Positions 9,938 to 21,094 are shown, counted from the first letter of the stretch. The stretch: DNA of 35,367 nt from Nymphaea colorata (GCF_008831285.2 NW_022205192.1:1-35367); one strand, 5' to 3'. Translations and numbers: made by a program. The notes: generated by a model not told the origin, from the letters alone.

Positions 9938-10978
9938 TCATGGAATTCCGATGACAGGCTTTATGTCATCAATTTACATTTTGCAATATGGGCAAACATC
10001 GGAATCGTAGGTCTATGAACATTCCTCGCACATGATCATGTGTCTACAGTCGAAGAATATCATATTTCTTGCATGATTGTAGCAGATGATACACATCTTG
10101 TCTTAGGCAAGATCCTCGGCATTATAGTATTGGAACTTTGCCTTATTTCTTCGGACTTTCATAGCGTTTAGCTACTTCTTGATATCACTTAAAAGCCATC
10201 TTGCAATTAATATGGTACCGATGATCAAAGCGCCGACAGTTATGTACTTTTCGTGGATTAGCTAAGTATAGTAATTCAAAATTTAGCTCTTGGATGTTGC
10301 TGTCACTGTGGGGATTATCCTTCCGTCTTCGATATTGCAAACTGCGATAATCTTTGTATCTTTGATCAGACTTATATCATATTTTAGTATACCAACTACA
10401 GGACCAATAAGCCATGTAAAGGCTTGGATTCTTAGACCAAAGTGCTTGATTTATATATGCTTTGGTAAATCCAGTTTCTAAATCTCGACCAATAACTGAG
10501 GTTCTTTTCTGGTATGTATTACTTTTTGACGTCGAAAAAATCCCCTTTAACTTTGCCGAGCCCTTATATTAGGCAATACTTCTTATTTGAAATTATTCTG
10601 GATGCTCAATTTATGCATACCATTGCACAGGAATGCTATACATATGATGTCTTTCATTAATTTTTGATGAAAGTTTTCTTTGAATGTGTGCCACCATCTT
10701 TTGATCTGAAGGTTAGAACTTATACCGTTCGGCGGAATGGATTTTTAGTTTCTTTGTTTGCGTTTGAAAGTAATAAGGTTTCAATTTCAAGAGGTTTAGA
10801 CGTGATTTATGGTCTTTGGTTATTGAGGATGAGATATCCTCAAGAGATTTATGTCAGCTTTTTTGACTTATTTCATATCGGTTATGGCTTGTATCAATTA
10901 TTTCGCTTGGGAGATAAGAAAGGAGCCGAGGACTCCGATGATGCCTGCCTTGATTATGTATCTATAGTCGAGGGTCAT
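9938..10978 (-). CDS. MUL1/GIDE-like membrane-anchored RING E3 ubiquitin ligase
   Basis: Start ATG at 10978 (MTLDYRYIIKAGIIGVLG). There is an N-terminal hydrophobic helix (residues 7-19), a beta-rich middle resembling the MUL1 BAM/GIDE domain (TLLLSNANKETKNPFRRTV, then DGRIIPTVTATSKS), and a second membrane helix (YITVGALIIGTILIARWLL). At the C-terminus is a C3HC4 RING with MCIIC, FFDCRHMIMCEEC and CPYC, ending about ten residues later at VIGIP. The RING at the extreme C-terminus after a membrane helix is the architecture of MUL1/MAPL, which sits in the mitochondrial outer membrane and acts in ubiquitin or SUMO transfer and mitochondrial dynamics. The last 540 nt are clean; two or three missing bases are needed near 10790 and 10500-10660. 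Stop TGA 9940-9938. Localisation to mitochondria is inferred from the family. Confidence 0.78.
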
Positions 10979-11337
10979 TAATTATCAAAATTAAATATGA
11001 TGATATAAGTCCAACTTGTAGAATCTATTTCAATCGTATATCATCTCACAGATTCTAAAAGAAATATTTTTAGGGTTTTTTATTAAAGAGGATAAAAAGA
11101 GCTTGGAGATGGGGATTAATATTATGATCGAATTTGCAAGAAAATATTGTGCATTTTGATTTATTTATATTTTTATTGCGTGGGTATCAATTAAAAAAAA
11201 GGTAAGTGGCTTATTAGATGATTTAAGTAACTCATATTAAGAAAAACGCCCATTTTCAAAATGACAAATGATAGAATCATAGTCATTTTTCATACCAAGC
11301 TTCGAAAATACGAGGGCGGGGTTATTAGAAAGTCTTA
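10979..11337. other. AT-rich divergent spacer
   Basis: 359 bp between the divergent MUL1-like gene and the gene at 11338. A short plus-strand frame from ATG 11261 leads within about 27 codons to a TGA and is probably not coding. No other signal seen. Confidence 0.4.
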
Positions 11338-12282
11338 ATGATAGTGGCTGATAAAAGGAATCACCAAAATAATAAATCTGGCTTATCAAAGCATACACAT
11401 AAGGATGATAGGCTTATAACGACCATATAAAGTCAAGGTAAATTGAGGATCTTAACCAAACGCAAAGCTTTGACTATTATTTAGCATATGATAACATGTA
11501 AAAGCAAAATACTCCATGGAAATTCAGTTGCCACATATAGAAAAACATTAAAAAAGCACTAAAAACTTTAAAAGGATCCTTTGTGTATTTAAGATCAGGA
11601 TTTTTAATTCCTTCTTAGTCTTCTTCAGCTTAAACATTCTCCAAAAATAAAATTTAAAATTAGTCCACCGTCATCTAATTAATTCAACTTTATTGGACTT
11701 ATAAAAGATGAAATAGATTAGCAGAAGCAGTTCGTACAATTAAAAACTCCATCGGCTAGATGCAAGAAACTCTGTATTATAAAAGAGGCTGATAAAGCCC
11801 CTGAAGTAATAAAAATCATCGTCCAAATCACAAGGCCATCTTTACGATCCAGTGAGGCTTAAATACAAAAATAAAAGCGTTCAATACACCAAAGAAACAA
11901 AGTTCAGGACTATAGCGAGTTGAACAAATCAGCCGACGTTGCGTTTTTCCTTGATCGATAAAGAAGAAATTCAAACAAGAGCGAAGAGGAGCAAAACGTT
12001 AACTATGCTTACATTGGTCAGATCCAAGCACTTTAAAGGAGAAAACTTGGGCGAAAATTTTTTTATAAACGATTGAAAGTTGACAAAAGCGCTATGGAGT
12101 ATGCAGACGCTATCAACAGTCCTGAAAAACATAATGAAACAAATAAGCTTGATAAAATAGTCGTAAATTAGATAAAAAATATTCCATCTCGTACGGCAGA
12201 ATCAACCTAGGTATAAGTATAAGAGCTTCATTACAGTATGGTCATCACACAGCAAAAATGCAAAAAAAGACAAGATAATTGA
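11338..12282 (+). CDS. Basic unknown protein, 314 residues, intact
   Basis: ATG 11338 (MIVADKRNHQNNKSG) to TGA 12280, one frame containing many TAA/TAG glutamines and no TGA. The protein is rich in Lys, Gln, Asn and Ser, with no signal peptide or membrane segment. The middle holds FKISPPSSNQFNFIGLIKDE and an RSSEAQIQKQKRS stretch; the C-terminal part is charged (SNKSEEEQNVNYAYIGQ). It looks largely disordered. I recognise no domain. The 945 nt without TGA in this composition, together with the following same-strand genes, support it as real, but conservation is untested. Confidence 0.6.
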
Positions 12283-12369
12283 TTAAGTTTTGATTGTGGG
12301 TATGTTCTATTCTCTTAATGGTCCTATTTATCTATTTTATGATTTAAATCAGTTTGATAATTTTATTAA

Positions 12370-13011
12370 ATGTCAAACTACAGCCCCTACAATAAGACTT
12401 ACCGATACTTGCTCTTCCAAAACCAGGCATATCACATGAAAAATAAACGGAACGCAACTCCTGAGGTCAGGACTAACCTTCGTCATTCGATGAGCAGATT
12501 TTCTCCAGTCAAAGATCCATAGAATCATTTCTAAGTAACCCCTTTTTACTAAGTCTTACATGTACCGATCGACTCGTAGCCAATCCACCAACCGTGCCAG
12601 CAGTAATCTCAATTTATTTTTGCGAGATAACCAAATCAAGGATGTCATAGTGGACAAGCCAATTAAGCTGATCCACAAGAACAAAAGTTTCTAAAAATTC
12701 AATAAGGCTAAAATCGAGGACTAAAATAACGGTTTGGTTGATAGGATGATTGGCACTGGATGTTAAGTTGTCAAAAAATCAAGGGCTTTGTACGAGTATG
12801 AAAAACATAAAAAATATAGTCAAATTAGAGCAAAATATGATGAGTTAGGATAAAGGAAAACAAGCTTCGATCTGGGAAAGAAAAAATTACTCTGTCCTAC
12901 CCTCTCAGAATTATGAAAAGCGGCCTTGGGAGTTCATTCTTGAAAAATTTTACTCCAAATAGATCAAAAAGGCCATCGAGAAAACCGATGCCTTAGAAGG
13001 CTAACATATGA
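12370..13011 (+). CDS. Unknown basic protein, frame-broken
   Basis: ATG 12370 (MSNYSPYNKTYRYLLFQNQA), 87 bp downstream of the previous gene on the same strand. The clear segments are the first 55 codons, then after a shift near 12545 a long frame (SYMYRSTRSQSTNRASSNL, IKDVIVDKPIKLIHKNKSF, VKKSRALYEYEKHKKYSQ). After one more -1 shift near 12912 comes a short basic tail ending at TGA 13009. It is very rich in Lys, Arg, Ser and Asn. No domain recognised. An alternative is a shorter protein ending after the first frame; amino-acid content and absence of TGA favour the shifted reading. Confidence 0.5.
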
Positions 13012-13292
13012 TTTAAGCTACATATTTTTTTGCAATTTTTATATTGTCCTTTATATTTATTTTCGAAATTTTAATTATCTGGACATATTTTTATTAGAAT
13101 TCATGGTCAAATGCCTTTCAAAAAAATATCGACAAGTAGCATTAATAAATTTCCAACAAATAATCATAAAAACCATTTAAAAACCTCACCTTTTTCCCAT
13201 GATGGCATCATTAAGATAATATCTATGAAAGATTGGGGGACACTATTAATATAATTCCCCGGTTAGACTATTATAATTAATAAATATCAGTA

Positions 13293-13562
13293 ATGAAAGC
13301 AAGAAAGATCACGATTGAGTCATAAAGCGACCTCTTCTCTTAAAACCAGCCCACATAGGACAGTATGGCAGTCAGGAGAAGAAGAAGGGCTCATTTTATT
13401 GAAGTCCAGAACTACGATATATTTCAAATGCAAGAAGAGAGGGCAAATTAAAGATTGCTGGAATAATACACCTCAGACAAGATCCGTGCAGCCTTTAAGA
13501 AAAAAATCCATAAGCTAACTCCTGAAATTCAAGTTAATTGCCAAAATAAACCGGACTCGTGA
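13293..13562 (+). CDS. Small unknown protein, 89 residues, intact
   Basis: ATG 13293 (MKARKITIESQSDLFSQNQ) to TGA 13560. A central RRRRRAHFIEV basic cluster is followed by a helix-prone, Gln/Glu-rich segment (MQEERANQRLLEQYTSDK) and a lysine cluster. It could be a small nucleic-acid-binding or chromatin protein, but that is only from composition. An overlapping frame from 13318, rich in Ser/Thr with four Cys, is judged a shadow because this frame uses TAA and TAG at typical Gln positions and has more ordinary codon use. Confidence 0.55.
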
Positions 13563-13747
13563 TTCCTTACATTTATTATCATTTTGCTTATATCCGTCCC
13601 CAAAGGAGGGGCTAACTGTCCCAAATACAGGGGATTCCTGAAATTTTTTGTTTAACGTAATAGTTTAAATACAAATAGCATAGCTATTTTTGAGTTGGGA
13701 TCTATACCCCCAAGAAAACAAAATAAAGGATAATAAATTTTCGAGAA

Positions 13748-14428
13748 TCATTTTTGGCTCTGGGATGTGTAGGGATTGAGGGATTTGTCATTTTCCGGTT
13801 CATTGTCCGAAGCTATGGGATCGTAGCCCAGAATTTTTCCATTGTTGTATTAATCGTCATTATTATCGCAATACTACTCGTATAGCTGCTCAATATTATA
13901 GTTCACCATATTATCCTTAAAATCGCAGCTTTATTGATTGAATTGAAGGGAGGCATCAGACAGTTAAGTTTATTTGCTTTCAATTTTCTTCGTCATCTTC
14001 TTTATGTTTCGATGTTAAAGAAACCAATCCTCATACCTAAATTGACATATACAAACCTTTTTAATGATCTTCTTAAATCTTTTGGATGCTTTGGCTTTTG
14101 TTTTTTTATTTTTTTCTACTTGTTGATCTAATTTTTTCTCTCTTTGTATTCCTTTTAAGTTTCGCCCACTTGCTATGCTAAATCATAATACTTTTACGCA
14201 TGGCATCGTCCTCATCCGCTTAATCTGGCTTGAAACTTACAGATTTTTTCTATCGCAATGATTTTAGCTTTTTGATGGAGATGGCCCAAATGGATTTTGC
14301 GGTTTTTTATATAATTTCTTTGGTGAAATTGTAAAGGGGCTCTCTTCTAAGCCTGCATCAGATGATGTTTACCACAGGTATTTGGTCGCTATGCTTCCCC
14401 AGAATAAGATGACGGTTGCACCTTACAT
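13748..14428 (-). CDS. Unknown charged protein with a 20-nt intron
   Basis: ATG 14428 (MQGATVILFWGSIATKYLWQ) to TGA 13750-13748. After a hydrophobic start and a Pro/Ser/Lys linker comes a basic coiled-coil stretch (DEDDAMRK, YYDLAQQVGETQKEYKER, KKIKKQKPKHPKDLRRS). Then there is a 20-nt intron, and the acidic Asn/Asp-rich C-terminus continues in one frame (YEDWFLQHRNIKKM..., then MVNYNIEQLYEQYCDNNDD). Two missing bases in the first half are also needed; with them and the intron removed the length is a multiple of three (221 codons including the stop). No known family recognised. It points head-to-head away from the gene at 14618, sharing a 190-bp spacer. Confidence 0.6.
14053..14072 (-). other. 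20-nt intron
   Basis: On the minus strand it runs GTTTGTATATG...AATTTAG with GT-AG ends, splitting an Arg codon (AG|G). Removal joins LRRSLKR to YEDWFLQHR exactly in frame; unspliced, the frame runs into TGA within about 20 codons. Coordinates may be off by one or two bases. Confidence 0.65.
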
Positions 14429-14617
14429 TTTATATTCAAAATCTAAATTATCAAGATCAATTCTCAAATATAAACACTATCAACACATTTTTTTATTATT
14501 GTCACTCAATTCAGCATAATGATTAAAGAGTTGCTTATTATTTTCTCATTTTATTTTATGATAAAGTTGGGTTTTGATATTAATTAAGGCTAAGAATGAT
14601 AATAATATCGAAAATAC

Positions 14618-16178
14618 ATGTTCGTCAGCTCGAGAATTTTATCGTATTTCTCCAGAACATTTGCGAAAAAGACAATTAAGAAAACCCCCCAACCATCAAC
14701 TGCTGATATCCTTGAAGACGTATACGGCATCGATGAGAATTTTAACTATTTGGATGGGTTATCAAACATATCAATTGTTGATCGTGAAGCAGAAAGCAAA
14801 TGGGTTAAGTAACTCAAAAAAAATTATGATGAAAACAGTTATGATTGCCTACAAATCCTACGAAATAGGCAACAAAAATATCTTTAAAACATAGGGAGCA
14901 TATAAACCCTATAGACGAACTTGGCCCAATTCATGAATCTTAAGGTAATGATCATCCTAATCAGATCTCCACCTATGTTAAGTTTCGGAAATGGGAGGAT
15001 TTGTTGGTGGATTGCGACAATAGGGTAAAACTGGTCAAATAAGTAAATCCACTGGGGGACAATACTTCGTAATTTCTGACAATTTACAATCAAAAATGCA
15101 TTGCCAGCATCATGTGCGATCACGATAGATTGCATTCCTTCTTAGTATTCAAAAAGATGAAAATTAATCACAAAAATAAAAAAAATCAGACAGAAAGAGG
15201 CAAATAAGCTGATTTAGGTTTGCTTCTATATTCCACAGCAGCAGAAAGAGCATAATTGATTCTAAAGATGAAGACTGCTATCAAATTTACTTTTAAACTG
15301 TCCTTTTGCAAGCCACTGGCTTTTGATATTAGGAGAAAGATAAATGGCTCTTAAACACCTAAGTAAACTAACTGGAAATAACTTTTCTCTTTAAATGAAG
15401 CAGTAAGTTTACGTATCGATCATCACTGCTTTATCTTTCCAAAATAAAGCTAAGGAGCATTAAATTAACATACCTTTAAAAAATCTAACAATGCAAGACA
15501 TTGAATGGAAACGATGCTTCTTTAATATCTTCTAAATCATTGAATGCCTCAACCGCTGAGAGATTAATCAATAAAATATCAAAATTGGCCAATTAAAAAC
15601 CAATTGAAGAACTTTCGAAAAGCCAGTTTCTGAAATATGCAAGACTGATATGCCTAATTGCCTAAAATTATTATCTTTAAGGCAATAAATCAGACTCTGA
15701 AAGACTTCTAGCGTTGCTATAAAAGCATTCAGACTCCAAATAGATTAAACTGTTGGTGATTTTCATCAAAATGGGAATTCATTTCGACAATCGATAGCTT
15801 TAGGAGGTTATCAAGCTATTTGAGTTTTATAAATCCTCCGAAATCAATATGGAAAAGTTGGTGGCAGGAAAAGAATTCTTCGATTTGAATACAATCAACA
15901 ACGATCTGCTTAGAGTCAACATCTATAAATTGATGGTAAATGTATACAAGGAGCTGAAGATGAGTGAAAAATAGGAGGAAATAAGGGACGAAGCTGAAGC
16001 CATGGAGACAACTCTTCTTTCCTATACTCTCAAATAGCCTTAGTTCAATGAAGAGTAGATATAGAAGATAGATGATTGGAGGCTTCATAAGGAAGTAAGA
16101 ATACCATACTACTATTTCAACTTAAAATTGGATAAATACTTTACACCCGATTGGCTTGCAGATTATGGATTAGCTTGA
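14618..16178 (+). CDS. Helical-repeat protein region (TPR-like), heavily frame-broken
   Basis: ATG 14618 (MFVSSRILSYFSRTFAKK) starts a protein whose second half is a chain of amphipathic helices: GFLILGERQMALKHLSKLTG, then AERLINKISKLANQKPIEEL, LLALLQKHSDSKQIKLLVIF, then LMVNVYKELKMSEKQEEIRDEA. This resembles a TPR-type scaffold. At least six shifts are needed (about 14868 in an A run, 15135, 15193, 15245, 15322, 15550), most behaving as one missing base. The last block is open from about 15546 to TGA 16176. The next frame continues without a gap into the zinc-finger protein below, so this may be its N-terminal half rather than a separate gene. The N-terminus, rich in Arg, Ser and Phe, could be a mitochondrial presequence. 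No family name can be given. Confidence 0.5.
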
Positions 16179-18132
16179 TCTGTATATGTGTCTATAAATT
16201 ATTCCTTTCTAAAGCCATATAGAGACACTTCTTACAAATTGTATTGAATAGCTTCCAGTTCCCATCTTAGCGTTACAAATACAAGGAAATAAGGAATATA
16301 AAGATCTTGCTTGCAATGCTCAAGGATGATGCAAGGAAATAGCCGAAGGTAAGGATAAATCCGTATAAATTGATCACCTTTAAAAAGTATGGGTATATCC
16401 GCACCATCATAGCCCAGTGCAAGTATTGTGATGCTAAGATACAATACAAAGGACATAAATCAGAGCTGGATCATTTCAACGATTAAAGTGCCAACATCAA
16501 TCAAGAATCAAGCCAAACAACAGGAAAATAGAAGATCATTGATGTAACTTATAATCTTGTCGAGTTTAAAAACAGTCATGACCATAACAGAGAGCAAACA
16601 TCGAAATAATAAAGCTCAAGAAAGAAAAGCATCAGAAACGAAATGATTTTGGAGCATTACGACACACTTCTCAAGGAGGGCGCCAATCACAACTACATCA
16701 AAAATCAGCTCACCAAGAAGTTCAATATGACTGAAGAATAATCCCAAAAGATCATAAGTCCCTATAAAAAGATGCAAACTCTTTACAAAATTTCAAAGAA
16801 AAAAATGAGCAGCATGAACTTTACCATCATCTAAAAGACATCAGACATGATCGATATGACCAAGGTTAAATCCTTCCAATCTAGCTACGTAGAGTTTCCC
16901 AACTAATTCACTTTGATCACGCCAACCATGATGACGAATTTCGAAAAATACGGACACACTGTTTACTTTGGCTTATATCCTTAGTACATAAGCCAATCAA
17001 AGAAACTTTTATTAGTTGGTGGATTTTATGGAATCAACGAACATCATAAGTTTGTCCCTTTTGCCAATGTCATTCTCTCTTTATTTAAAAAGTAAGAATA
17101 GATTATTATCTTTAATAACCTTCAAGATGTATTGGAAAAGGAGGATGACGAAATCATCAAAATCATCATGAGCATCCTAAAGACTTTCTTCAATTTTTAC
17201 AAGAAGATAGACGATACAAGAAACATTTTGCTTGTGATTCGGCAAACAAGCAACACCCAAGCAGCCATTTACTAAACAAGAAAATAAATAACTAATCTCA
17301 ATTTCATCTACTGTTTCAGGGAAAAGCTAAACAGTCTTGAACTTTAGGTAAACAAAAGATATTGTAACGATTCATCGAGTAGCGAATAGAAGCTGGATTT
17401 CATTATTTCCCTCTATACACTCGTCAAAACTTTGGATTAATAAGAGTACAATTCAGAGCTTAAGAATCTATTCAAAAAAGCAAATACGAACAATACCTTA
17501 CTCCTTCAAAAGATAACAGAAGATAGCCATCTTTTCTGTTTCTGTAAGATAAAAGATGCTTGCAATAACCTTTACGACCAGTGTATCGATGACTATCTCA
17601 AGAGGAAATACAAGAAAATGATCCAAACTGAGCAGAGACAAACCACATGTTCATGAAAAACATCATGGGTGTCATTAATTTGATCATCAAGGAAGAAAGA
17701 TTGCCTCTTTAGAAGGCGAAATTCGAGCTAAAACCTGCTTTTCATCCAAGCATATGCGCCTAATGTAAAGATTTCCGGTAAAATAACAAAATCGCAAAGG
17801 AATCTAAATTCTTCTAAGAGCAAATCCCATAATTGAGAGGCTTAAAATATAAAATCTGTGCAAAGACTTACGAGTTAATCCTGAGCCAGCTAGTGAAATG
17901 CATGAGTATAAAGTCCTTCAAGCTGCTTGACATATACCAGGAAAAAGAGTATTTCGTCTTCAAAAATGGAATCAAATACAAAATCGTTCAATAAGAAGAT
18001 GAAAAGCTGATGTGCGACTGTTTGATATCTTAGAAGTATGGGATTCCTTGCTGTCATGAGCTTTTTATATGCATCAACTTCGATGTATCGATTGAAAAGC
18101 AATTAGGTAAATGGCTTTTAGAAAGGAAATGA
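16179..18132 (+). CDS. MULE transposase-like protein with FLYWCH and SWIM zinc fingers, catalytic acids apparently lost
   Basis: There is no good start of its own. One -1 shift at about 16176 joins it to the helical region upstream. The N-terminal finger is YGYIRTIIAQCKYCDAKI (Cys pair at about 16418-16429) and ends in SHDHN (about 16574-16588), the C-x2-C...H-x-H of FLYWCH/WRKY-GCM1 fingers. The middle (about 16940-17360) resembles a MULE core: LLLVGGFYGINEHHKFVPFA fits the beta strands. But where MULEs have an Asp-Gly-Thr-Tyr motif this has FGLY, and where they have the second Asp this has LLVIRQTSN. The C-terminus carries a SWIM finger, MCDCLISQKYGIPCCHELF (C-x-C-x9-C-x-H, 18013-18057). 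One more -1 shift lies near 17646. After TGA 18130 the frame stays open about 30 codons. The features fit a domesticated MULE-derived DNA-binding protein. Alternatives: a decayed transposon copy, or a family I do not know. Confidence 0.6.
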
Positions 18133-18350
18133 TATGTTGATTTTATGATGTAGCTTTTAGACAATAAAACAGAGAATAAAATACTAAAATAAAACATAAC
18201 TCTTATCATGGAGGCGTTTCAATTTAATTTTTATTGAATTTGCCTTTGGTTATATCTTCTCGAATTGATAAGTAGCCTTCCATGTTCATTGGCTTTGGAT
18301 TGTCAAAATTCTTATCTGTGGTTAACTGCGACTTCCGTATAATATTATTG

Positions 18351-20631
18351 ATGCATGCGTTTAAATCGCCTCATAAACTGAGCTCCAAGGTCGCTGATTG
18401 GGAGAAGGCATAACAACACGCAAGATCAATTTAGGTTGGTCGACCCTCAGAGTCGAAATAAGCTAATCACGAGATATAAGATATGAAGAAACATTGCGAA
18501 TGTTGTGGAAACGTCATACAAAAAATACCTATTTCTATCTGTTAAAATACGAAGGAGTTGGAGTTTATTGGCATAGGCTTTCCGCTTTATTTCATATTTT
18601 TCAAGTATTGCATCATATTGCTCCTGCTTGAGAGTATAAGTGTAAGTATTATAAAGCTATCTGATGCAATCGACTATAATTACGACTTTTGTATCAAAGA
18701 TATCGCAAGAACCATTCCGAACCAGCACGATAAATCACACTGTACCAGCTATTTCGTTTTTATCGCAAGCCTTGAAGCCTACTTAAATCGAGATAACGTC
18801 CTTCTAAGGCTAGCATATTTCTCGATCAATTTATTATTCTTCCTTTACATGAGGGACAACCTTGTCAAGTTGATTGGATATTTTGATGAAAGAGCAACAA
18901 CTTTTAGTGATTATTCTTTCCTACTCAAAAAACTGCCTCAAAAAAAGGGTATAAAGGCCGACCTTTACACTATGCTATAGAATTACCAGGTTTGCTAGAT
19001 AGTAGTCATCGGGGATTTTGACCATATATAAAAAATATAGAAAGAAATATAGTAAAAGGAACTATAACACAAAAAACTTATTCAACTTATTGAAAGATAA
19101 GGCAATAAATCTGCAAACCACAGCTAATTATAAAAAGAACTGGAAAAATTATAAACTCAAATGAAGCATTTAAGGCATGTTTCATATAGATAATACTCAA
19201 CGAGCAAAAACTCTATAAAAATGATGAAGTAATTCCACAGAAAGTTATAATTATTGTCGAAACTGATGAATAAAAATAGTTAATCATTGAAAAAATAAAG
19301 AAAAAATAAGGTTTGAATGTACCTTAAGGCTGGACATAACTCGATATCAAAAATCTACATGTTGCTTAAGCTCCATAACCAAAATAAATTATATGGCATA
19401 ATCTAAACGTACCCTTACAAAAAAAGGTAAGAAACAACATAATTGGATGGGGACTGACATTCGGAATGCTAGCTTTGATATCTGCAATCTTCTATTTTGT
19501 TTTAGTTAAAGTCTCATCCATGATTGAACATGAAGCAGAAGGAAACTTAGACTTTGCCAAAGCAGCTTTTTATCTCGTCCTTGTATCTATCATCTTTATC
19601 AATAAGTTCCTTATATCACCTCTTTTGCATCAAATATGCCACTTTGAGAAATATTTCACAAAAACTAAAGAGGAATTTGCCTTCACTCTCAAGTATCTGC
19701 TCAGTATGTTTTTACTACAGCTGTTATGACAGTCTTAGTAGAAGTTATTACAAAACACAACATATACTCGCACTATTTTGGCGTCGTTGAAAGTGAAACA
19801 ATTATGATCATCTTTACTTCCTTTCTGATTCCTTTGATTTGGCTGGTCAATCCTTGGATGATTTGGATAAAAATAAAGCAAATGTGGATGAAAGGACGAA
19901 AGGATGTATCGCAGGAGCAGGCGAATTTGGTCATGGAGGCAATGCCTTACCAAATGGGAAAAAGGTACGCTGAAGTGGTGAAGCTGATCTGGCTTGTATC
20001 CCTATACCAGTCTCTCATACCAATAGGTAGTTTTCTTGCAGCTATTGGCCTCTGTTTTTATTATTGGATTGACAAATACAATCTTCTCCGTAGGTCATCT
20101 ATCAAGGAAGCCGTTTCAGGCTTCCTCACGCTCAGAGTATTGACTCTTTTAGAATTTTCATTGGTATTGAATTAAGCAGGTGAGCTTCTTTTCGATACTC
20201 AGATAAGGCTTGAGTATTCAAAGACATCGATTGCGTGCCTGATTATGGCAATTATTTACTTTATCTTGCCTAAGAATTAGATCTTAAACTTCATTCATGG
20301 TTAGAAGTTCAATAGTGAGGAAGAAAAATTCAGTTAATGTTCAAAGATGATGGGGGTTAGTTATGAAGATCTTCATCCGGTGTTGGGTAAAAAGACAAGG
20401 AAAATGTTAGAATAGCTTTCGTTGAATCAGCCAACGACTCACACGGATCGATAATTTGACACAAATACGTATTCAATAAATAAATCTATGCTGAATCACT
20501 CGAATATGATGGAAAGTTAGGTCATCAATACTAGGTTGAAACTGTGGAAGAAGTAATTTTTGAATAAAAACGCATTAGTAAGAGAGAGCTTACTATACAA
20601 GTCAAACATAGACTCTTCCTATGAGATTTGA
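18351..20631 (+). CDS. CSC1/OSCA/TMEM63-like ion channel, copy A (two frame breaks)
   Basis: The family forms mechanically or osmotically gated cation channels with ten or eleven membrane helices. Seen here: ATG 18351; a Cys-rich motif (HCECCGN) before the first membrane helix (GFPLYFIFFKYCIILLLLES); YMRDNLVKLIGYFDER and SDYSFLLKKLPQK, which match the start of the cytosolic PHM7-like domain; a helical cytosolic stretch; then the pore-side helices, FEKYFTKTKEEFAFTLKY, IIFTSFLIPLIWLVNPW and MPYQMGKRYAEVVKLIWL. DKYNLLRRS matches the typical Asp-[KR]-[YH]-Asn-Leu end of the 7TM region. Stop TGA 20629. Two single bases are missing, in an A5 run at about 19145 and a T5 run at about 19711. Copy B shows the uninterrupted sequence at the second site, which proves the lesion there. 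Sequences such as VETDEQKQ are kept. Confidence 0.75.
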
Positions 20632-21094
20632 ATAGCATAATTTTTGCCCAGATAGATGATATTAAAATATGATTATTTGGCTTTAGCCTAGATTTTAAGT
20701 ACCTAATTTCATCAAGACTAATATTAATTATGTTGATTTTATCGTTAAAAGCATATTATCCTTTTAATTTATCCTAATAAAGTTGGTTGATATATATTCT
20801 TACTTATTTTTTAAAAGGATTTGCACTTTATCTTTTCCTATTTTATACTACCTTTTAAAAAATAATTCATTTAAGCCCCAAGGTAATTTTTATCCTGATT
20901 GGTTTGTAAATTATCGTCGATAATTAAATAGGTTTATAAGTTTTAATTTAAAAATCCTTTTATATCCCTTTTAAAAAAAAGGTTTGCTTCTTGTCAGATC
21001 GTTTCAAAAAAACTAACTCATGATTTACCATTTATGTTGCCAGGCCACCCTAAATATAAAATCTACCTCACTAATCTAATAATTATATTTTACT
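20632..21094. other. Very AT-rich spacer with recurrent CCTTTT/AAAAGG motifs
   Basis: 463 bp between the two channel genes. It contains several T-rich and A-rich blocks of the form CCTTTTA...TTAAAAGG (for example around 20758-20830, 20848-20865 and 20955-20985), which could pair as weak inverted repeats. No coding frame. It holds the promoter of copy B. Confidence 0.45.
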
